DNA of 64,000 bases from Gammaproteobacteria bacterium (GTDB lineage Bacteria; Pseudomonadota; Gammaproteobacteria; Pseudomonadales; Ketobacteraceae): assembly GCA_013178375.1 (NCBI GenBank), contig JABLXQ010000010.1, positions 62,001-126,000 of the forward strand, given 5' to 3'. The position numbers and the translations under genes were made by a program. Positions 27,201 to 36,014 of the stretch are shown piece by piece (the stretch's first letter is position 1; the number at the start of each line of letters is the position of its first letter). Below the pieces are notes generated by a model. The model made no database searches, was not told the DNA's origin, and was given only the letters and a program-made list of their open reading frames with translations.

Positions 27201-27698
27201 AAGCGTCATGTAGAGCGTTGTGTCGCTGGCTGCGGACAGCACGATGCTGTCCCCCGAGTCGGCATCGAACGTAAAACTGTCCAGATCGCCGGCTGACAGG
27301 GATTCTGTCAGCATGCCGCCACTGTTCAGGCTGCCATGTTCATTGGCGCTGGGTGCTTTGATGTAGTGAAGAACGTAGCTGCCAGACTGCCCCGCGTGAT
27401 AGCTGCGCATGGTAACGGTGTAAGTGCCCGAAGCGGACAATGTCCGGCTGATGGAGTTGTATGAATTTTCCAGCACGGTGCCATTCGGCGCATGCAACGT
27501 CATATACAGGGTCACGGTGCTGCTGGCTGCCGACAGCACGATGCTCTCACCGGCCGACGCGGAGAAGGTATGCGTATCCTCCAGCCCCGCGCTGGAAGTA
27601 ACCCCGCTGATCATACCGCCACTTTGCAGCGTAGCGGCCAACGTACAGGGCGCGAACAACAGCATCACGATCAACAGCAGTACACGGCGCAGCAGCAT
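24279..27698 (-). CDS. Large secreted SGNH/GDSL hydrolase with repeats, TSP3 and sorting tail
   Basis: About 1139 residues from ATG 27696-27698 (MLLRRVLLLIVM...); a GTG ten codons earlier is possible. Order: signal peptide ending LAA; five 98-residue beta repeats resembling pre-peptidase C-terminal domains; SGNH hydrolase with GDSYSSGEG, GGND and HPNHRG blocks; a beta domain; thrombospondin type-3 Asp-rich repeats (DADGDGIPD and similar); C-terminal DVPLPLWTYPLLMLGLGWLG with RRRARR. The SGNH part is a lipase/esterase or deacetylase of unknown substrate. The tail marks it as an exosortase client. Confidence 0.88.
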   Translation of the reverse strand: MLLRRVLLLIVMLLFAPCTLAATLQSGGMISGVTSSAGLEDTHTFSASAGESIVLSAASSTVTLYMTLHAPNGTVLENSYNSISRTLSASGTYTVTMRSYHAGQSGSYVLHYIKAPSANEHGSLNSGGMLTESLSAGDLDSFTFDADSGDSIVLSAASDTTLYMTLYAPNGTVLENSYNIISRTLAQNGTYTVTMRSYHAGQTGNYDLHFIKAPSANEHGALPNGDMVTGALSAGDLDSFTFDANSGDSVVLSAASDITLYMTLYAPDGTVLENSYNVISRTLGQNGTYTVTMRSYHAEQTGNYDLHFIKAPSANEHGALPNGGMLTESLAPGDIDSFTFNANSGDSIVLSAASDTTLYMTLYAPNGTVLENSYNVISRTLGQNGTYTVTMRSYHAEQTGNYDLHFIKAPGANEHGALGNGATISPSLTAGDLDSYTFYARAGDSIDLAATSNITLYLTLYSPTGTVLQNAYSNIALNSAPATGTYTFLVRSYHAQQVGGYQVTYTRQSDGLNYVALGDSYSSGEGVPPFRGEFGKDWGPDSIGINLELFNLELIPLPKGCNRSYFAYSAYIMAPGSLIPIEHRSDGALNFYACTGATTYNVQEAGEGQYGEPPQAIPSQVNDSNDLITITIGGNDAFFAKILQYCMIHDHCNDLKPFAPHSDIELGELAMLWLPVVKQRVIATLSEIKTKAPNATILAMDYPLLLSGNECERSQIASDSKLSTAEQAWIRQANRALNQVLRQAAAEVGVHSVSVEDHFEGHGVCGDDGEWIFGTWHFLLKGMFHPNHRGQFEYAKVINNYLWSIGSHWSYGYYPNGLPKNPDPMPGSLLLAQAEPHPDLPAMGQLTLIPQNVPATCSATATMLVPGQSYRLLGQGFAANDAVALTLRTGAQTVALGMPMTDAAGVLQAVVTLPASVPVTSHATLEALGSGANSQGLLLMANLAMADSLVDDADGDGIPDSCDNCPAAANPDQLNDDGDDKGNVCDACPSETFNDEDGDGMCAGIDACPLDSLNDSDGDGLCGEADNCSAIANPNQLDADFDLVGDTCDPDDDNDGLTDQQETGSGLFLSLTDTGTNPLLADSDGDGMNDGAEISQGRNPNGEGYVEVTGQQDVPLPLWTYPLLMLGLGWLGRRRARRG
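26180..27625 (-). repeat. Five tandem ~294-bp repeats inside the SGNH hydrolase gene
   Basis: The same landmark (GAATTTTCCAGCACGGTGCC on the plus strand) occurs at about 26582, 26876, 27170 and 27463, a 294-bp period matching 98 codons. The second to fourth units are nearly identical in protein, the first and fifth more diverged, which suggests recent amplification in the middle. Confidence 0.9.
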
Positions 27699-27849
27699 CC
27701 CCAGTTCCCTCAGTTGTTTTAGCCCCACCTTATTCAGGGGAATGGTAGAGACGCCGTATTAATGACTGATTACAGTGGGGACGGTCGGGGCCAGGCCAAC
27801 AAACATCTTCTAAACCTATAAATCACATCACCACTCCACCGATGCACCT

Positions 27850-28080
27850 TTTTGGTGAACCGAATCAGTTCCGGAATGATCCTGATCACCTCCGAACTGA
27901 TCCAGATGATCTTTTTACTCAAACGGATCACTTCCGAACTGATCCGGATGATCTTTTCAGTCAATCGGATGAGTCCGGAACTGATCCGAAGCACTTCGGA
28001 AGTGAATCCGATCAGTTCCGAAGTGAAACAGATCATTGCATAAGTGAAATGGATGACTGTCGAAGTGAATTGCAGGGATT
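27850..28080. repeat. Short degenerate ~20-nt tandem repeats (GAACTGATCCGGATGA-like)
   Basis: A ~230-bp block of imperfect copies built from TTCCGAACTGATCC and GGATGATCTTTT variants, in both TGATC-containing orientations. It yields repetitive open frames on both strands (QFRNDPD-like plus, TSEVIRIS-like minus) that look like by-products. Resembles the multi-copy terminal repeats of some transposons, but no transposase is nearby. Confidence 0.7.
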
Positions 28081-28156
28081 GGAAACGGGAGCGGGCGGGT
28101 GGGGCGGGGAACCGGAACACCCGGGTGGGCGTTCCGGTGAATGATGCAGGGCTGAA

Positions 28157-28633
28157 TCAGGTATTTGCGTCCGGCGCGTTGGAGGTGCGCTTGCTGCGCT
28201 TAAACAGCTGCCGCATTTCCTTCACCAGTTCCTCCACCCCGGCGTTCGGGCTGGCCACCTTGGCGAAGGCATATACGTCCCGCGCGTGCTGATAGGCGTC
28301 GTAACCGGCCGCCATCGCCGTGTCGCCCAGCTTTTCATAGAAGGGCGTCAGCCGCCGCAGCATGCGCATGGCATTGTCGTACAGTGCCAGGTCACGGTCG
28401 AACTCCGCGCTATCCACCGATGACGGGAACAGCGAACCGTGGTTGTGCACCATAGACTGCGCGTGACCCGCGAACACCCGGGTGCGGTCGCCCATGACAC
28501 CATAGCTGCGGCGATCGTCCGCCGACAGGCCAATCAGGATATCGTCGAACAGGGCTTCCATTTCGGCCATCAGAGATTCATAACGCGTGAGTTGCTCGGG
28601 CGTGATAACACCCGAAACCAGATTGATCGACAT
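28157..28633 (-). CDS. Hypothetical protein, helical
   Basis: 158 residues, ATG at 28631-28633 with AAGGA seven bases upstream. Predicted mostly alpha-helical, with no signal peptide or membrane segment; LTRYESLMAEMEALFDDIL and YDNAMRMLRRLTPFYEKL look like amphipathic helices. The last 20 residues are basic (LFKRSKRTS). I recognise no family. Isolated between a repeat block and a gene-free region. Confidence 0.7.
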   Translation of the reverse strand: MSINLVSGVITPEQLTRYESLMAEMEALFDDILIGLSADDRRSYGVMGDRTRVFAGHAQSMVHNHGSLFPSSVDSAEFDRDLALYDNAMRMLRRLTPFYEKLGDTAMAAGYDAYQHARDVYAFAKVASPNAGVEELVKEMRQLFKRSKRTSNAPDANT

Positions 28634-29035
28634 ACTTCATTCCTTAAAGATAAAAGTTAATTCCCGGCCGGAACTGCAATTGTCAGTACCGACCCTGCCG
28701 TGCCCGAGTCATTCAGGCGCGGTGCGGGGCGAAATTGCCATGGAGTTTCGGGGGCTGGCAAGCGGGAGCAGATGGGAGGTGGGTGAATTGGTAATTTTAC
28801 CGAAATTCAGCGGTGGGGGAGGGGGTGGAGGGAGTGGGGCTTGTCTGTATGCTTTACTAATGGGTGTCAGTGTGGGCGATGGCGGTTGGTACCGGGGCGG
28901 CTGGTGGATTTGGCTGTTGTCATGGGACTCGGGAGTGGTTGCGAAGGTTTCGATGATGGGGTTTGTGTTGGGTTGCGGTGGCGGCTTTCGACCCGAAGCG
29001 GCGGTTTGCAAAAATATGGGAACGAGGGGTAATAG
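28634..29035. other. Gene-free region with a G-quadruplex-like tract
   Basis: 402 bp with no credible gene. It contains runs GGGGG-A-GGGGG-T-GG-A-GGG-AGT-GGGG at 28815-28839, four or more G-tracts with short loops on the plus strand, upstream of gajA. The last 20 bases give GAGGGG six bases before the gajA GTG. A promoter for gajAB must lie here, but I found no clear boxes. Confidence 0.5.
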
Positions 29036-30778
29036 GTGTATTTGGCGCAATTGAAAATATCGAATTTCAGAAAACTACATAAAGTTGAACTGAACTTTCA
29101 GCCTGGACTAAACGTCTTGGTCGGCTCTAACAACATCGGTAAGACCGCTGTCATCGATGCATTGCGTGCGCTGCTTGCGGGACATGATGAACCGTACCCG
29201 CGTCTCGATAGCGAGGATATACACCGGCATAAGGGTGGGGCTCCGACGGGCGACATTGAGTTCCAGTACATCTTCCGCGACTTGGACCCGGATGACGAGG
29301 CCGATTTTCTGGCGGCGCTGAAGCCTGACGCAGGCGGTAAGCTAGAAGCTCATATCACTATTCGCTACTCGGAAGCCGATAAGACGGGGCGGCTGCGCGC
29401 CAGGCGTTGGTGTAGTGACCAAGAGGATGTTGGTTTGACTACCGACATGATGGAGAATCTGCGCGGTGTCTATTTGCCACCGCTACGAGATGCGTCGCAA
29501 GGACTCAAGCCTAGTCGAACCAGCCAACTGGCCCGATTGTTTCAGCTCCTTGCCGATGAGGCTGGGCGCAATGGCATCAACGACGCACTGAAGAAGCTCG
29601 ATGAAGAATTGAAGAAACACCAGCCTGTGGTCAATACTCACGCGGCAATCAAAAACCGGCATGGCACGATGCTTGGGCCGCAGCTTGCTCAGGTTCTGGA
29701 CCTTGGACTAAGCGGAAGCGATTTCCAGCGGTTGGCGTCACGCTTATCGCTGATGGTGGACAACTTCGAGATTGAGCAGAATGGGCTTGGCTTCAACAAC
29801 TTAATCTTTATGGCTGTGGTACTCAGCGAGTTAGCTAAGAATCCGGATGCGAGTTACCGCAGCCTGATAATCGAGGAGCCAGAAGCGCACCTACATCCGC
29901 AACTTCAGGCGGTGCTACTTGATTATTTGGGGACCATCAAGGCTATCGAAGGCGAAAAGCCTGTTCAGTTGTTCGTTACCAGCCACTCTCCTAACTTTGC
30001 CAGTATCGCTGATCTTGACAGCCTTGCCTGCCTGGTTGATACGGGAAACTCTGTAGAGTCATTCTTTCCCCGCACGATTGCCTTCGACAAGGGGAAACGG
30101 GAGAAGCTAGTTCGTTATCTTGATGTCACCCGTGCTGAGTTGTTTTTTGCCCGTCGCGTCATTTTTGTCGAGGGCGCGGCTGAGTTGATGTTAGTAAGCG
30201 TGCTGGCAGAGAAAAGTGGGTACAAGTTGCGTGAACACGGTGTGAGCCTAATCAGCGTTGAAGGATTAAATTTTGATTCGTTTCTGCCACTGTTCGGTGA
30301 AAACGCGCTGAAAATACCGGTAGCGGTCATTACTGACGCAGACCCTGAGGGTGAGGGCAACGAAGAACCGCAGGCAGCCTATCCCGCGCCCGATGATCCT
30401 ATAAAGGTATCGGACAACACAGCCAAGATGAAAAAAAGAGAAGATACTTTTGTGAAGGTTTTCTATGGGCTCAAGACGCTCGAGTACGATCTAGCCCTGC
30501 ACGCCGATAACCGCACGGCAATGCTGAAAGCGCTCAATGAGCTGCACCCCAAAATTGGCCAGACCGTTGCGGCGGCAGTTGATGCAGCGAAGGACGATGC
30601 TGCCAAGGCGCGTGCAGTTTTCAGTGGCATGTTTGAGCGCCCGCACAATAATGTACAGAAGGGTCGCTTCGGCCAGGCACTTGCACAAGTGATTGCCGAA
30701 GGAGCTGCTTGCAAAGTGCCGGAATATATCGACAAGGCGATTGCCCATGCCTGCCAAGTCGAGGAACCCAAGCAGTGA
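29036..30778 (+). CDS. gajA: Gabija GajA: OLD-family ATPase-TOPRIM nuclease
   Basis: 580 residues, GTG start with GAGGGG six bases upstream. Length is almost that of Bacillus cereus GajA. Walker A GSNNIGKT at 30-37; the signature/Walker B region IIEEPEAHLHPQ near 280; TOPRIM Glu379 in FVEGAAE, the DxD Asp434/Asp436 in TDADPE, and Lys542 in NVQKGRFG. Glu379 falls at the same number as the catalytic Glu reported for the type protein. GajA nicks DNA when nucleotide levels drop during phage infection. Overlaps gajB as GTGA. Confidence 0.93.
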   Translation: MYLAQLKISNFRKLHKVELNFQPGLNVLVGSNNIGKTAVIDALRALLAGHDEPYPRLDSEDIHRHKGGAPTGDIEFQYIFRDLDPDDEADFLAALKPDAGGKLEAHITIRYSEADKTGRLRARRWCSDQEDVGLTTDMMENLRGVYLPPLRDASQGLKPSRTSQLARLFQLLADEAGRNGINDALKKLDEELKKHQPVVNTHAAIKNRHGTMLGPQLAQVLDLGLSGSDFQRLASRLSLMVDNFEIEQNGLGFNNLIFMAVVLSELAKNPDASYRSLIIEEPEAHLHPQLQAVLLDYLGTIKAIEGEKPVQLFVTSHSPNFASIADLDSLACLVDTGNSVESFFPRTIAFDKGKREKLVRYLDVTRAELFFARRVIFVEGAAELMLVSVLAEKSGYKLREHGVSLISVEGLNFDSFLPLFGENALKIPVAVITDADPEGEGNEEPQAAYPAPDDPIKVSDNTAKMKKREDTFVKVFYGLKTLEYDLALHADNRTAMLKALNELHPKIGQTVAAAVDAAKDDAAKARAVFSGMFERPHNNVQKGRFGQALAQVIAEGAACKVPEYIDKAIAHACQVEEPKQ

Positions 30779-32493
30779 TTAATCCGTCTGACGAGCAACT
30801 GCGAATCATCGACGCACCGATAGCACCGATGTCAGTGATAGCCTGCGCCGGCAGCGGCAAGACGTCCACCGCTGTACGCAGGCTGTTGCAGATGCGCCGA
30901 CAACTCGGTGACCACCGCGGTCGAGTGGCTCTCCTGTCGTTCTCCAATGTGGCTGTGGATACATTTCGACGGGAGTATCAGAGTTTAGCGCAGGAAATGT
31001 CCTCCGGAGCCTTCCTTAGTCGGGTCGATATAAACACATTAGATGCCTTCATCACCGCCAACGTGCTACGCCCGCACGCTTACCGAACGATGGGTGCGCC
31101 ACAGTCGGCTTTTCTTGTCATGGGCGGAGAAGCCTTCCTCGGCGGCTTCACATTTAGGACGAACACGTTCCCGCGCGAAATTACGCAGATGCAGGTTGGT
31201 ATCGACTGCAATGGCATTTATTTCTACTACTCCGACAACGGCGGCATACAAAGGCTAGATAGTGCGCAAGCGATACGCCTTGTGCAACGTCTTGGGCAAG
31301 TAGGTGCCTACACACATAATCTTGGACGTTACTGGTGCTATCGCACACTGGCAGAACAGCATGGCGTTCTGCGCGCCTTAGTCCGCCGTTACCCACATAT
31401 TCTGATTGATGAGGCGCAGGACATCGGTACAGTCCATCAGGCAATCATTGAGCAGCTTGTCGCAGCAGGCTGCCAAGTCTCATTGATAGGTGACCCGAAC
31501 CAGGGTATCTACGAGTTTGCCGGTGCCAATGGAGCTTTTCTGACGCAATACGGTCAACGGGAAGGAGTCAATAGTCTCTTGCTGACCAAAAATTTCCGAT
31601 CTGTGCCAGCGATACTGGACCTGGCGAATAAGTTGTCAACACGGGCTGATACTGCTGACAGGAAAGCGCCCGATACAATTCATGGCGCGTTCTTTGTGCC
31701 TTACCGCAACACTGAACGCGAAAACCTCATCGCTGCTTTTCAGGCGGCCGTGTTGATGGCAAATCTGAAGCTTGAGCGCTCTGCCGTGCTCTGCCGCGCT
31801 CGCGACATGGCCGACAAGCTCGCTGGCAAAGAAGGTGCACCGGGTCAAGGCACTGTCAAGAGTTTTGCCCAGGCCGCAATCCTGCGCGACCAGCATCAGG
31901 ACTATTCCGGCGCGTTCAAACTGGTGGCTGCTAGCATTGTAAGTCTGCTTGCCAACCCGCCACAGAAGTTGGTTGTGAGGATCACCCAGTCCGCGCTCTG
32001 CCCTGACGATCAAGTACTACGACGGCTCATCTGGGCATTCACTCGCAATCCAGACTCGGGGCTGCCAGCTGCGACGTTAACGGGCGATACGCAATGGCAT
32101 CCGCTTTTGCTGGAAAGGACGAAGGCGCTGTTAGCGCAAGTTGCGCGGGACTATGGACTGGCCACGGCCGATAACTTGGGTCAAAAGCTCGCGAAAAGGG
32201 GATTGCCCAATGCTTCACTGATCGCCGTCGCTGATCTTGCCGCGAAAGCCGGCATACCGCGCATCCGAGTGGACACAGTTCATCAAGCAAAGGGTGAAAG
32301 TCTCGACGCAGTGTTGTATTTGGCAAACCGTGAGCATGTCAATGCGCTGTTGGCAGGAACGGATACCGAACTTGGGCGGATTGGCTATGTCGCTGTAACC
32401 CGAGCCCGTAATCTTCTTTGGCTTGGCGTGCCAGCAAACGCACTCGCGGATTTACGTCCTGCACTGCTCGAGAAGGGCTTTCAGGAAGCCTGA
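30775..32493 (+). CDS. gajB: Gabija GajB: UvrD-like helicase
   Basis: 572 residues from GTG 30775, overlapping the gajA TGA. Motif I ACAGSGKTST at 23-32, motif II LIDEAQDIG, motif III IGDPNQGIYEFAG, motif V VDTVHQAKGES and motif VI VAVTRAR define a superfamily 1A (UvrD/PcrA) ATPase. In Gabija, GajB senses DNA ends made by GajA and hydrolyses (d)NTPs in the shared complex. All motifs look intact, so the system is probably functional. Somewhat longer than the B. cereus protein. Confidence 0.93.
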   Translation: MINPSDEQLRIIDAPIAPMSVIACAGSGKTSTAVRRLLQMRRQLGDHRGRVALLSFSNVAVDTFRREYQSLAQEMSSGAFLSRVDINTLDAFITANVLRPHAYRTMGAPQSAFLVMGGEAFLGGFTFRTNTFPREITQMQVGIDCNGIYFYYSDNGGIQRLDSAQAIRLVQRLGQVGAYTHNLGRYWCYRTLAEQHGVLRALVRRYPHILIDEAQDIGTVHQAIIEQLVAAGCQVSLIGDPNQGIYEFAGANGAFLTQYGQREGVNSLLLTKNFRSVPAILDLANKLSTRADTADRKAPDTIHGAFFVPYRNTERENLIAAFQAAVLMANLKLERSAVLCRARDMADKLAGKEGAPGQGTVKSFAQAAILRDQHQDYSGAFKLVAASIVSLLANPPQKLVVRITQSALCPDDQVLRRLIWAFTRNPDSGLPAATLTGDTQWHPLLLERTKALLAQVARDYGLATADNLGQKLAKRGLPNASLIAVADLAAKAGIPRIRVDTVHQAKGESLDAVLYLANREHVNALLAGTDTELGRIGYVAVTRARNLLWLGVPANALADLRPALLEKGFQEA

Positions 32494-33321
32494 GTATTCG
32501 TTAGTGCATTTAAAAATGATTTGGTATCGGCCGCATATGCATATTCCAAAGCACCCGTACCTCGCTACGCTCGGCCGGTGTTTAAGGTGTTAGGCAACCG
32601 AGTTTCTCATGAAAAGTAGACGCCTCTGGAATTGGGAATGTCCGCTTTCCGATGTTTGCAGCTAAAGAGGCAAAGCAATCCCGGTGGCCGCTCCTCGCCC
32701 ATGAGCGACAGTTCGTAATTTGCTTTTAATTACAAAGTATTGGTTTTCACTGGAATATTCGTAACAGCAGCCATCGCAAAATGGTTCGCTCATTTTTTGA
32801 GCGCGAATTTTGGCTGACAGTGATATTTCAAAGCATTGATTCTTCGGCCGGATTCAATATGGTGAACGTAACGGTCGCGAAGAAGCTGGAAGGAGTCATT
32901 AGCGGCAAACTGAGAGAGCAGGTACAACTCATCAATTGCGGACATTTGATAAGGCACGTGGATCAGGAGCTTTCGAAGCAGGAAGCGCTGCGCCTGTTGG
33001 GCAATTCTTACGTGAAAAATGATGAAAATCTGGACGATTGAGCCTCGGAAGTCGGCATGCAAAGGCAGGGATTTTCTGTCGATAGGGCAATTGGTAGGTT
33101 AGGGGCTGGTTTCCTATTATAGGATTTCGCCGAACAAGGGCTTTCTTCGTCCTATATGTAGGCGGATTATTTATGTTGTCACTGCTGTGGTGTTTGATGC
33201 GATCGGAAACTAATCCCGCTGAAAGTAAAACCGAATGAAATGATACTGAAACTACTCTGTGCAACATTGCCTTGCATAATCGCTTTTCCTTATCAATGGA
33301 TATTCCAGGGAAGAATAAGTT
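32494..33321. other. Gene-poor AT-richer region with dispersed repeat copy A
   Basis: 828 bp downstream of gajB. It holds a ~190-bp repeat (about 32635-32822) also found at about 37052-37235 and partly at 35428-35505, with the shared core CCGCTCCTCGCCCATGAGC then ACAAAG.ATTGGTTTT. A second short motif, AACGGTCGCGAAGAAGCTGG, at 32870-32889 recurs at 41485 and 45373. A short 86-codon frame (32781-33041) overlaps both motifs and is probably not a gene. Confidence 0.6.
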
Positions 33322-35205
33322 ATGAAAGCTCAGTTGCCAGCACTTTTAAAGACATTGCTATTTGCCGTCTTGGCATTCTTTGTCACGAACTCAATGGCTG
33401 CTATACAGGAAGACATTGATGTTGACGGTTACGACAAAGTTCTGATCCCGTATAACCATGGTCGGATTAAAAACACATCAGAGTATTCTCGCGGTCGCTA
33501 TCCGTCCCTTAAGCAGAACATGCAGTTTATGCTGTTCTTTGATGAGAACTCCACCACGGGCTATTATGTTCAGACTGAAGACTCTGCTGGCAACCAGACC
33601 GATTGGGAAATCAGGGATGTGAACGGAAAAAGGACGTTGCGCCTGAAGTTCTATGCCGCTACCAAGCCGAACATCATCAAACAAACCATCACCATTGAGC
33701 CAGACAAGCCGTATCTGGCAGCGGCTGAGAAATACAAAGCGTGGGCCTTTCAACAATATTGGGCAAAGCGAAAGCCTTCAAAAATGGACTCAGTCAAATA
33801 TATCGTTCTTGGTTCATCCAGCTATTTCACTTGGCTTAAAAACACTGCTCTACCTCCGCTTCTGGACAGGTTCGAAGAACCTGACACAAACATCAACAAT
33901 CCCGCAACCGCCACGTGGTTGACATTATGGCGCGACAGGCTTTTTGATGTTGGCTATCCCCGCTATGAACCCGACACTCAACACGGCGTATTCAGTGATC
34001 TTTTGTCGTGGCTAAAAAGTCGCGGCTCCCTTCCTATTCCTTTCCTCAATGGCACTCATTGGGATGTAACTATGTCTGATCCTGATGGTCCATCAGGCCC
34101 GATATATAGCGATGATTACATGATTAAGGACAGCAATGGCAATTTGACTAACTTCGGTACAGGGCAAAATCTTGCGTATGTTTGCCCCGGCGAGCAAATT
34201 TGGAAGGACATCATACTCAATGCCAGAAACAATAAGCTGTTGGATTCTAACGGCATAAAAAGTGACGGCGTTTATTACGATGTAGTCGCTAGCACTGAAC
34301 CATTTCTGTGTAACAACCCGGCACATAGCCATGCCCCCAACGATCCTTTGAATTGGCAACAATCATATCGCCAGATCCTGGCCGACACTGATGGTGTAGT
34401 GATGATTGAAGGCTCAGCCGAGATTTACATTGACTTAACAGATGTGTTCCTAATGCATCTTAAAACTGATGAGGCTGGTCGCGTGCCATTATGGGATGCA
34501 GTATATGGCACCATAACCCGCACTGCTGGCTGGTATGTCGATGCCAACAATCAAACGCCGACGGGCACTATGGCTGCATTCAAGGAAGCCAGATCATTTG
34601 GCTCCCGCACTTGGGGTAGCCCAATATTGACCCACAATGGCAGCAATTCGTGGAATTATCAGATGAACATGCTAAATAGCGGTTACGAAGATGTCATTAA
34701 CATGATCAGCGCTGCCCCCGTGATGATCGAGGATGGTTCTAACGGTGTTGATAATTGGTGGGGCTCAGGCAATATAAGCAACGTCTTTGACGCCGACTAC
34801 GGGAAAAATGTGATCCAGAAAACTGGGGCTGGCGTAGCTCATACCGACTATCCGGAGTGGACTTATACCGGTACAAATGCCCGTTGGAGTGTCAAGCGAA
34901 CCAATCCGAACGACATGATATCTGGTTTTAAAGTCACGACTGTCTCCAATAAGATTGTATATCTCTACTATACAGACGCCAGTGTCACTGCTGCCCCCAT
35001 TTTGACTGGCACGGGACCGTACTATATTTACCACGGAATTGGGATTGCGCCTTCAGTGAACGGTTGGCAGATTATCGATCGGGACCTGGAAGTAGATCTC
35101 AGAAGCCAGATGCCCGCCGAGACCATTGCGCAGGTTAAACAGTTCCTGATGTTCAATAATCCAGGAAGTGTGGCGGACATTAAGTTGTTCCCGCGGTTGC
35201 CTTGA
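33322..35205 (+). CDS. Secreted protein, possible glycoside-hydrolase-like (unclassified)
   Basis: 627 residues with a signal peptide (LLKTLLFAVLAFFVTNSMAA). The central region KSDGVYYDVVAS followed later by VMIEGSAEIYIDL resembles the acidic strand ends of TIM-barrel carbohydrate enzymes (DUF6259-like), but I cannot assign a family. Aromatic-rich C-terminal beta domain. Base composition is clearly lower in GC than the first 30 kb, and the gene sits between dispersed repeat copies, which suggests horizontal acquisition. AAGAATAAGTT precedes the ATG. Confidence 0.72.
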   Translation: MKAQLPALLKTLLFAVLAFFVTNSMAAIQEDIDVDGYDKVLIPYNHGRIKNTSEYSRGRYPSLKQNMQFMLFFDENSTTGYYVQTEDSAGNQTDWEIRDVNGKRTLRLKFYAATKPNIIKQTITIEPDKPYLAAAEKYKAWAFQQYWAKRKPSKMDSVKYIVLGSSSYFTWLKNTALPPLLDRFEEPDTNINNPATATWLTLWRDRLFDVGYPRYEPDTQHGVFSDLLSWLKSRGSLPIPFLNGTHWDVTMSDPDGPSGPIYSDDYMIKDSNGNLTNFGTGQNLAYVCPGEQIWKDIILNARNNKLLDSNGIKSDGVYYDVVASTEPFLCNNPAHSHAPNDPLNWQQSYRQILADTDGVVMIEGSAEIYIDLTDVFLMHLKTDEAGRVPLWDAVYGTITRTAGWYVDANNQTPTGTMAAFKEARSFGSRTWGSPILTHNGSNSWNYQMNMLNSGYEDVINMISAAPVMIEDGSNGVDNWWGSGNISNVFDADYGKNVIQKTGAGVAHTDYPEWTYTGTNARWSVKRTNPNDMISGFKVTTVSNKIVYLYYTDASVTAAPILTGTGPYYIYHGIGIAPSVNGWQIIDRDLEVDLRSQMPAETIAQVKQFLMFNNPGSVADIKLFPRLP

Positions 35206-36014
35206 GGGGTATAGGTAGATTGTGATTTGTCATTAGCGTTCAAGTGGTCCGAATCTGCAGCATGATTTCTTGATTCGGTCTAGAAGCTCAGACTTGATCT
35301 GACAGAAATGCTGGAAAACTCGGTAGCTGTCAGATCAAGTCGATACTTCTACATATTATTGCTTTGTTCAGAACCCTGATTTGAATGACAGCTATTGGCA
35401 TTTGAATGAAGCAGAAGAAGCTAACCGCATGGGTCCGCTCCTCGCCCATGAGCGACCTTTCATAATTTGTTATTGATTACAAAGCATTGGTTTTTCCAGG
35501 TTGCTGTGTCCTGCGTGATTCGGTGGACGTGATCAGTTAGTCCGGCGACGTGATCAGTCAGTCCGGTGATTATGATTGGTCGGCCTGCACGTTTCATCAT
35601 GTAGCCCAACGCTGGCTTGTTTGGTTATATTTCCAAAAGTGATTTCAGGAAAGATCTTCTGGAATTGTTCGATGCACGGCGGGTTAGAAAAGATAAAGCC
35701 GCCAATGCGCCGGCTGAAGGGTGGGTGTATACCCGGTAACAGCGCTGGTCATGGACGGCGAGCCTGCTATGTAGATCAAGGGATTGCACAAGACGGATTG
35801 CATCATGGCGGCAAGGACGGATGATGTGGTGGAGAATTATTCGAGTATTTGTTCGCCTTGTTTTTAAGAATTGCAAATTCAAATAAGTCCGCGTAAAACT
35901 AATGAAACGGCGTGCGCCTTCCTCGGATGTGCGGCCGTCCCTTCCAGCTTATGCGCCCTTGGCATTGCGCTGTAACAGGCTGCTCCATAACAACATTCAC
36001 GGAGTACTTTGGCA
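35206..36014. other. Gene-poor region with repeat copy B and a 21-bp tandem
   Basis: 809 bp without a credible gene. It carries part of the dispersed repeat at about 35428-35505 and a direct duplication of GACGTGATCAGTYAGTCCGG at about 35527-35569, a motif style seen at ends of IS21-like elements. Around 35280-35345 the phrase AGATCAAGTC/GACTTGATCT occurs in inverted orientation (CTTGATCTGACAG ... CTGTCAGATCAAG), a candidate hairpin. Some frames at 35.6-35.9 kb look like eroded coding DNA. Confidence 0.5.
35291..35341. terminator. Inverted repeat downstream of the 33.3-35.2 kb gene
   Basis: Arms ACTTGATCTGACAG and CTGTCAGATCAAGT (14 bp, exact complement) separated by about 23 bp. Strong hairpin about 90 bp after the stop codon; no clear U-run, so it could be a terminator-like or mobile-element structure. 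Confidence 0.5.

Noticed and set aside
27850-28080. Possible CRISPR array
   Set aside because: Repeats are degenerate and contiguous, without spacers of constant length, and there are no cas genes.
27770-28144. Open frames on both strands across the repeat block (116 and 100 aa)
   Set aside because: They only translate imperfect short DNA repeats and have no ribosome site or family.
32585-32600. Possible integron attC core (GTTAGGC)
   Set aside because: No matching inverse core or palindromic site and no integrase gene.
32781-33041. 86-codon plus-strand frame after gajB
   Set aside because: Overlaps two copies of dispersed non-coding motifs; no supporting ribosome site.
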